From: Dyadobacter fermentans DSM 18053
Lineage (GTDB): Bacteria; Bacteroidota; Bacteroidia; Cytophagales; Spirosomataceae
NCBI RefSeq assembly: GCF_000023125.1
Contig: NC_013037.1
Coordinates: 4,379,501 to 4,443,500 of the forward strand
DNA: 64,000 bases
Direction of reading: 5' to 3'
In this document: positions 59,002 to 64,000 of the stretch, piece by piece
Layout of the letters: each line of letters begins with the position of its first letter
Position numbering within the stretch: the first letter of the stretch is position 1
Notes under the pieces: generated by a model
Database searches by the model: none
What the model was told of the DNA's origin: nothing
The model's input: only the letters and a program-made list of their open reading frames with translations
Translations under genes and position numbers: made by a program

Positions 59002-60060
59002 ATGAGTGCTCCGCTGATCTCTGGAATTCAACAGGTAGGAATTGGTTGCCAAAACGTGCCCGATACCTGGAAATGGTACCGGCAGGTGCTGGGTTTCGAT
59101 GTGCCCGTATTCGATGAAAAAGCGGAAGCCCCGCTCATGACGCCCTACACCGGCGGCAAGGTACACGCGCGCCACGCGGTGCTGGCGATTAATATGGCCG
59201 GCGGCGGCGGACTGGAAATCTGGTCGTTTACCAGCCGCGTCTCCCAGCCCGCCAATTTCAAAGTCGAGATCGGCGACCTGGGCATTAACGCCATCCGTTT
59301 TAAGGCGCCGGATGTGAAAAAGGCGCACGAATGGGTGAAAAATAACTCCAAAACCGCCGTAGGCCCGCTCGCCAAGCTGCCCGAAGGCGAGGGTTTCTGG
59401 GGTACCGATCCATGGGGCAACACTTTCCAGATCACCAGCGACGCGACGTGGTTCCAGGCCAGCGGTAAAAATGTCGGCGGTGTGGCAGGTGTGGTGATCG
59501 GTGTTTCGGATATTGATAAGGCGGTGACGTTCTACCGCAGCCTGCTGCAACCTTTGAATGTGGTGTACGACAAAACAGGCGTTTTCGAGGATCTGCCAAC
59601 ATCCATTTCAGGCCAGCGCTTCCGCCGTGTGCTCCTCCGCAAGAAATTCTCGCCCGACGGTGCATTCAGCCGTCTCCTCGGCGACGTGCAGATCGAACTC
59701 GTGCAAGCCCTCGACCGCACCCCGAAGAAAATCTTCGAAAACCGCTTCTGGGGCGACTGCGGCTACATCCATCTCTGCTTCGACACGCTGGATATGGACA
59801 CACTGAAAGCTAAACTGCAATCCCAGGGCTACCCATTCACCATCGACAGCGAAAGCTCATTCGGAATGGAAAACGCCGCCGGCCGCTTCGCCTACCTCGA
59901 AGACCCGGACGGCACGCTCATCGAGCTCGTAGAAACGCATAAGGTGCCTATTTTGAAGAAACTGGGCTGGTTTATGGATTTGCAGAAAAGAGGACTGAGA
60001 AAGCCGCTACCGAACTGGATGTTGAAGGCGATGGGGCTGAATAAGGTAAAAGGCAAATAA
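59002..60060 (+). CDS. VOC-superfamily protein with two glyoxalase-like domains
   Basis: A 352-residue protein with two VOC modules. The first (about 5-150) starts GIQQVGIGCQNVPDTWKWYR and ends near GFWGTDPWGNTFQI. The second (about 155-315) starts GVVIGVSDIDKAVTFYRSLL and has YLEDPDGTLIELVE. This layout fits metal-dependent dioxygenases or isomerases of the glyoxalase type; the substrate cannot be told. It ends in a basic amphipathic helix. A long palindrome follows the stop. Confidence 0.83.
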   Translation: MSAPLISGIQQVGIGCQNVPDTWKWYRQVLGFDVPVFDEKAEAPLMTPYTGGKVHARHAVLAINMAGGGGLEIWSFTSRVSQPANFKVEIGDLGINAIRFKAPDVKKAHEWVKNNSKTAVGPLAKLPEGEGFWGTDPWGNTFQITSDATWFQASGKNVGGVAGVVIGVSDIDKAVTFYRSLLQPLNVVYDKTGVFEDLPTSISGQRFRRVLLRKKFSPDGAFSRLLGDVQIELVQALDRTPKKIFENRFWGDCGYIHLCFDTLDMDTLKAKLQSQGYPFTIDSESSFGMENAAGRFAYLEDPDGTLIELVETHKVPILKKLGWFMDLQKRGLRKPLPNWMLKAMGLNKVKGK

Positions 60061-60094
60061 TACAAATTTTGCACTTGTAAAATACAATTTTCAC

Positions 60095-60145
60095 GAATTA
60101 ACCATGCAAATTTGCTAGTCATGTGCAAATTTGCATGGTTAATTC
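60095..60145. repeat. Perfect 21-bp inverted repeat with nested palindromes
   Basis: Arms 60095-60115 and 60125-60145 are perfect reverse complements around a 9-nt loop. Each arm contains its own palindrome GCAAATTTGC. It lies between converging genes and lacks a T-run, so a terminator is only one possibility. Confidence 0.85.
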
Positions 60146-60164
60146 ATTTTCGGGCGACTAAAAT

Positions 60165-61169
60165 CTAATACTTACTCCCCACCCACGCCAGCAACGGCAA
60201 GCCTACAAACAGCCCTAGCCCCACTTCCCAACCCGTAACTGCCACCACGACAATCGAAAGCAAGGTCACGATTACCGGGTACAGATAGAGCAGCATCCCG
60301 AACAGCACTGAGTCGTAGAATACCGATCGGGCGGTGAGTTTGGCTGCTTTTTTGCGGAAGAATGAGTATAAGGGCAAATGCACCATTCGGCCAAGCCAGC
60401 CGATTGCGCCCAGCAACGGGTTGCTTTGAGTCTTCGGTGCGGCGCATTGGTCGAAAAATGCATTGAGCTGTCGCTGCTGTTCCGCTTTGGGCAGATCGGC
60501 GGGGATGGTGAGAATCTCCGCATTCATTTTGCGGTCGAGGATTTCGTTGAATTCCCGAAGCCATTTTTCATATTCCTGCGGACTGGTTTGCAGGTGGTCG
60601 GCGGCAATGGCTTCGCCGAAATTGAGCGATACACGCTTGCCGGGGCCGCGGAAGTTTTCGTAGTTAAGGCCCGTCGGGATCACTTTCATGCTCCGCAGGG
60701 CATCGTCGCCGTACCAGATCTTATAGGCCATGCGCGCAGTGCCTTTGCCGAGGGGGCGCAGGCGCCATTCATTTACACAAACACCTTCTGAGAACACCAC
60801 CACGGCATCACCCTGTTTGAGCGCGTCGTGGCTTTCCTGGGCGGTAACGTCATGGTTTTTAACATATTGCCGTCCTTCCGAGCCGCGGAAAACAGGGATC
60901 AGATTGATCTGCCGCAGCCAGAATGCCGCCGCCTTTTTGCGGAAAACGTCGCCGCGGGTGAGGGTATGAATGGGCTGTTCGAGCACAGAGCCGATCACGA
61001 CGGCGTCGAAAAACGAATCGGGATGGTTGGATGCGAGCAGCAACGGCGCCCCTTTGGGCAGTTTGTCGAAATTGGAAACGCAAAGTTTTCTGAGGTAAAT
61101 GGGCAATGCCAGCCGGACCAGAAAGCGCGAGAAATAGTAAAACAAAGTATCGAGTGTAAGTTTTTGCAA
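60165..61169 (-). CDS. plsC: PlsC-type acyltransferase
   Basis: A protein of up to 334 residues with the glycerolipid acyltransferase motifs: SNHPDSFFD (His49), the FRGSEGRQ segment, VVFSEGVCVNEWRLRPLGKG and VIPTGLNY. Two or three hydrophobic segments near the C-terminus would anchor it. It would acylate lysophosphatidic acid or a related lipid. The 5' end is uncertain: the open frame begins with TTG at 61169, but a perfect promoter box overlaps that codon, so a start further in (such as TTG 61145) is likely. Confidence 0.85.
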   Translation of the reverse strand: MQKLTLDTLFYYFSRFLVRLALPIYLRKLCVSNFDKLPKGAPLLLASNHPDSFFDAVVIGSVLEQPIHTLTRGDVFRKKAAAFWLRQINLIPVFRGSEGRQYVKNHDVTAQESHDALKQGDAVVVFSEGVCVNEWRLRPLGKGTARMAYKIWYGDDALRSMKVIPTGLNYENFRGPGKRVSLNFGEAIAADHLQTSPQEYEKWLREFNEILDRKMNAEILTIPADLPKAEQQRQLNAFFDQCAAPKTQSNPLLGAIGWLGRMVHLPLYSFFRKKAAKLTARSVFYDSVLFGMLLYLYPVIVTLLSIVVVAVTGWEVGLGLFVGLPLLAWVGSKY

Positions 61170-61195
61170 AATTATGCGATTATTTTTTTATTCAA
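61167..61195 (-). promoter_or_regulatory. Promoter of the plsC gene
   Basis: On the minus strand TTG (61195 down to 61193), an 18-base spacer and TAATTTTG (61174 down to 61167), a perfect TAnnTTTG. It overlaps the first possible start codon of plsC. Confidence 0.55.
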
Positions 61196-61232
61196 TCCTT
61201 ACAGCCAGGGTATTCTGCTACGCCTAGTTTGC

Positions 61233-61240
61233 TACCTTTG
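61233..61240 (+). promoter_or_regulatory. -7 promoter box for the APH-like kinase gene
   Basis: TACCTTTG, a perfect TAnnTTTG match, 64 bases before the start codon at 61305. It is back to back with the plsC promoter. Confidence 0.5.
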
Positions 61241-61304
61241 GTACCTTTAACAACCCCTCCGGGGCGTTGGATCAACATCTGTAAAGCCTAATGCGAGATC
61301 AGGA

Positions 61305-62345
61305 ATGCGTTTAAAAGATTATCCCGAAATTATCCGGAAAGCCTGGGCAGGTTTCGATAATTCGATCGGGGTCAAGTTTGTAGAAGATATCAGTGCCAAG
61401 GTTTCGACCAACCACGTGTTTCGCGTCACGCTCGACAACGACGATAAAGTGGTGGCGAAGCTTTCCTATTTTGGTAAATACGAACATTTCAAGGAGGATC
61501 ACCGGATCATTCAGGCGCTTTCGAACAACCTGCTGTATCCGTTCGAAAATGTCCTTGCGAAGTCGCTCGTGAAGAATAACCAGGTGTACACCTATCGTTA
61601 CCAGGAGGATTTTGTGGATACGTGGGTCGTTTTTTACAACCCGATCCGCGCGATGAACCGTATGCCGCGGCGGCTGGAAGAGGAGCACATCCGCAAGCTG
61701 GGCACCGAGGCGGCGAAGTTTCATCAGGCATGTTTCCGGGCGAGCCGGTCCATTCCGAAATCGTCCAAAAACCTCCGTACCGACATTCATCATTTGCTGG
61801 AAATCCTCGAAACGGATACCGGCCAGTACGAGCACCGGGGTTATATCAACATCCTCAAAAAGCAATGCGATATTTTCATGAAAAATATCCAGCGCCTGAA
61901 TGTGAGCTCGTTTGACCTGATGCCGGTTTTTGTGGATTGGAACATCGGGAATTTTTCGGTTACCGATGATTTGAAACTGTTTTCGCGCTGGGATTACGAC
62001 TGGTTCAGGGTGTCGTCGCGGGTGATGGACTTTTATTTTTTCAGCCGGGTTTGTTCCAATGTCGGCGACCGCACGGTGTTCAGCTACCTCATCGGGCCGC
62101 TGATGGAAGAGCGGTTTATGATCTTTTTGCAGGAATACCACAGAGTGTACCCGCTCACCGAGAACGAGGTGCGCTTCATGAAGGAAGCCTACCGCTTTTT
62201 TATATTGAATTATGTAATTAAATACGGCAAATACTTCTTCCACCGCTCCTATTGCACCAAGCTGCAGCGGGAAGCGTACGAACTGTATTTCCCTTCTATC
62301 GACGGCTTCGACGCCGATAAGATCCTGCGCACACTGAAAATCTAG
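61305..62345 (+). CDS. APH-like phosphotransferase family protein
   Basis: A 346-residue protein with the fold pattern of aminoglycoside/choline kinase-like enzymes. It has an N-lobe with VFRVTLDNDDKVVAKLSYFG (Lys in the ATP site), the catalytic loop VFVDWNIGN (Asp211, Asn216), and the metal-binding Asp in SRWDYDWFR. The His that usually precedes the catalytic Asp by two is Phe here. The substrate is unknown; drug resistance should not be assumed. It is followed 41 bases later by a HAD phosphatase, suggesting a linked salvage function. Confidence 0.78.
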   Translation: MRLKDYPEIIRKAWAGFDNSIGVKFVEDISAKVSTNHVFRVTLDNDDKVVAKLSYFGKYEHFKEDHRIIQALSNNLLYPFENVLAKSLVKNNQVYTYRYQEDFVDTWVVFYNPIRAMNRMPRRLEEEHIRKLGTEAAKFHQACFRASRSIPKSSKNLRTDIHHLLEILETDTGQYEHRGYINILKKQCDIFMKNIQRLNVSSFDLMPVFVDWNIGNFSVTDDLKLFSRWDYDWFRVSSRVMDFYFFSRVCSNVGDRTVFSYLIGPLMEERFMIFLQEYHRVYPLTENEVRFMKEAYRFFILNYVIKYGKYFFHRSYCTKLQREAYELYFPSIDGFDADKILRTLKI

Positions 62346-62386
62346 CAACCTCCTTCGATCAACTTCACTCCAAGACACCAAACTGT

Positions 62387-63235
62387 ATGGTCCTCGATAA
62401 TTTCAGATCCGTCATCTCCAAATACGACGTTATTTTCTTCGATGCATTCGGCGTGTTGAAAACCTACAATGGGTTGATTCCGGGCATTGAGAACACATTT
62501 ACCTACCTGCGCGAGCGCGGAAAAGACTTTTATGTGGTTACCAACGACGCATCGCGCAGCCCCGAGCAACTCGCCCAAAGCTATGTGAACCTGGGTGTGA
62601 ACGACGTTACGCCCGACCGCATTATTTCCTCCGGCATGCTCGCCCGCGAATACCTCGATCTGAAAGTTAGGCAGGGCGTGGTGGCCTATCTGGGCACCGA
62701 AAACTCGGCGCATTATATCGAAACATCCGACCTCAAAACGCTGTCCATCCGCCAACTGGATTTGAACAATGTAGCGGATATCAATGCATTGGTGTTTCTA
62801 GACGACGAAGGTTTCGACTGGAATACGGACCTGACAAAAACGCTCAACCTGCTGCGGAAACGCAACATTCCGGTGATCGTGGCGAATACGGACAAGACCT
62901 ATCCGGCGTCCCGCAGCCGCGTGTCGTTCGCCATCGGCGCATTGGCGAAAATGATCGAGGATACCATCGGCCGCCAGTTTATCCGCTTCGGCAAGCCCGA
63001 TCCGCAGATGTTCATTTTTGCGTATCAACACATTAAAAACTATCCTAATGTGAGCAAAAAGCAGATTTTGATGGTTGGCGACACCCTGCAAACCGACATT
63101 CTCGGCGGCAACAAGTTCGGCCTCGACACCGCGCTCGTGCTCACGGGTAACACACAGGCAGAAGACGCCGAGGTGCGTATTCGGGCAACCGGTATCATCC
63201 CGACGTACATTTGCGTGTCGGCGGTGGTGGAATAG
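62387..63235 (+). CDS. HAD-IIA family hydrolase
   Basis: A 282-residue HAD phosphatase of the NagD type with a large cap domain. Motif I reads FFDAFGVL, with Asp19 as nucleophile and Phe21 in place of the usual second Asp. Motif II is VVTNDASRS, and motifs III/IV are FGKPDPQMF and MVGDTLQTDILGGNKFGLDT. Substitution of an aromatic residue for the acid/base Asp occurs in one HAD-IIA subgroup, so the protein may still act, but on an unknown substrate. Start ATG 62387 matches family length. Confidence 0.85.
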   Translation: MVLDNFRSVISKYDVIFFDAFGVLKTYNGLIPGIENTFTYLRERGKDFYVVTNDASRSPEQLAQSYVNLGVNDVTPDRIISSGMLAREYLDLKVRQGVVAYLGTENSAHYIETSDLKTLSIRQLDLNNVADINALVFLDDEGFDWNTDLTKTLNLLRKRNIPVIVANTDKTYPASRSRVSFAIGALAKMIEDTIGRQFIRFGKPDPQMFIFAYQHIKNYPNVSKKQILMVGDTLQTDILGGNKFGLDTALVLTGNTQAEDAEVRIRATGIIPTYICVSAVVE

Positions 63236-63238
63236 ACA

Positions 63239-64000
63239 CTACTTGCCGTTCATCGGCACATAATATTCCCTGAACCGCTGATCCTCCTGTCCGGCTTCGG
63301 TGGCCTTGCCCAGTTTCCGCAGCAGTACGGCGCGGTTCTGATGACTTTGGCCGGCGAGCCAGGAGTCGGGGAAAGAGCGGGCCGAGCGCGTGAACAGTTC
63401 GTACGATTCGCGGAGCAGTGCCGTCTCCTTTTTTGTCATAAACACCTTTCCTTCGTCGAAATCCTGCCGCCAGCGCCGGGCAATGGGCGTCATGCGCTCC
63501 GCTTCCTGAAAGACCTTGAATGCAGGGATCGCGGGCACTTTCGAGTTCTTTGCGGCAATCGGCGCAACCGGTTTTGCGAAAAATGCCACAATGGCCTCGG
63601 TGTAGGCGAGGGCTTCGGCGGTGTTGTATTCAGGCTGTTTCAGACGGCGCTCCTCGGCGGGGTTGGTAAAAAAAGACGCCTCAGCGAGCAGCGCGGGCAT
63701 GCCATATGTATTCCTCAGCACCGATGCGCCCGCATCAGGAAAAATAGTGAAGTCCGACACCAGCGAAACCGGTGTACCGGGTTTGTACAAATGTTTCAGC
63801 AACGTAGCCGAGAGTTCTTTGCCAAAATTGACGCTTGCGACGTTCTCCGACATATTTCCATGAAAATAAATGATCGGGAAGTTCACCGACGAATCGGCCG
63901 TCGCATTATGGTGAATTGATACGAAGAGATCGGCTTCGCGGTCGCAGGCGAGCTTTGCACGATCGGCCAGCGGCACTTCCACGTCGGTAGTCCTCGTCAT
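63239..64000 (-). CDS. N-acetylmuramoyl-L-alanine amidase, 5' end outside the window
   Basis: The last 253 codons of an Amidase_3 enzyme; the Met at 64000 is internal. Visible features are TRTTDVEVPLADRAKLACDR, the zinc-site segment LFVSIHHNA and ALLAEASFFTNPAEERRL with the catalytic Glu. After the catalytic part, about 90 residues (from APIAAKNSKVP) form a helical tail. It is distinct from the amidase at 52517. Its stop is three bases from the HAD gene's stop. Confidence 0.85.
   Translation of the reverse strand: MTRTTDVEVPLADRAKLACDREADLFVSIHHNATADSSVNFPIIYFHGNMSENVASVNFGKELSATLLKHLYKPGTPVSLVSDFTIFPDAGASVLRNTYGMPALLAEASFFTNPAEERRLKQPEYNTAEALAYTEAIVAFFAKPVAPIAAKNSKVPAIPAFKVFQEAERMTPIARRWRQDFDEGKVFMTKKETALLRESYELFTRSARSFPDSWLAGQSHQNRAVLLRKLGKATEAGQEDQRFREYYVPMNGK

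Overview
The window reads as a chromosomal stretch of a Bacteroidota bacterium of the order Cytophagales, with a gene set like that of Dyadobacter or a close relative. This placement comes from gene content, not from a database match. The signs are a Bacteroidota-type (T6SS-iii) secretion locus with tssN, a fused SecDF, GldB, DUF4293, DUF4295 and DUF6089 proteins, a Bacteroidota-type LptD, few recognisable Shine-Dalgarno sites, and repeated use of the Bacteroidota -7 promoter box TAnnTTTG. No rRNA, tRNA, CRISPR array, insertion sequence or prophage was recognised.

Layout. 1-9179: part of a type VI secretion system (end of tssB, tssC, two TssD-like proteins, vgrG, a canonical tssD, tssN on the minus strand, then tssE, tssF, tssG). 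9448-17304: a small exported protein, secDF, an amino acid permease, and an anmK-lhgO pair. 17373-27907: mostly minus-strand housekeeping genes (PSP1-domain protein, purD, recQ, a DUF4293 protein, rimO, ftsY, a DUF4295 protein, rpmG) with kdsD facing out. 28182-34613: a lipoprotein cytochrome c, gatB, a frameshifted TlpA-like gene, an NAD(P)-binding protein, gldB and an isolated nuoH. 34614-37069: a minus-strand MacB/LolCDE-like ABC system with a His-rich loop and a CxxC partner protein. 37280-44136: two DUF6089 proteins in tandem, a DUF2911 protein, a trypsin-like protease, yjjG, an ECF sigma factor with a small partner, nth and a double-FKBP lipoprotein. 44139-48854: a tight minus-strand operon joining a fused branched-chain 2-oxoacid dehydrogenase E1 to pglC-pglD-pglE. 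49056-54327: envelope genes (DUF1573, lptD, an amidase, MlaD). 54433-64000: an acyl-CoA carboxylase beta subunit, a beta-hydroxyacid dehydrogenase, a DUF4136 lipoprotein, aroB, a double-VOC protein, a PlsC acyltransferase, an APH-like kinase, a HAD phosphatase and the 3' part of a second amidase.

How the parts work together. tssB/tssC form the sheath, TssD the tube, VgrG the spike, and TssE/F/G with TssN the baseplate and trans-envelope parts. LptD, KdsD (KDO supply), MlaD, the amidases, AnmK and PlsC serve outer membrane and peptidoglycan upkeep. The dehydrogenase E1, carboxylase and hydroxyacid dehydrogenase suggest branched-chain amino acid catabolism.

The most unusual DNA is around tssC. 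Long inverted repeats built from 8-base units flank the gene. Upstream, two such repeats are interleaved, so the two stems cross, and one stem ends six bases before the tssC start codon. Other points worth a second look are the +1 frameshift at a C-run in the TlpA-like gene, the face-to-face lptD/amidase promoters, the E1-pglCDE operon, the metal-linked ABC system and a nested 21-bp palindrome at 60095-60145.
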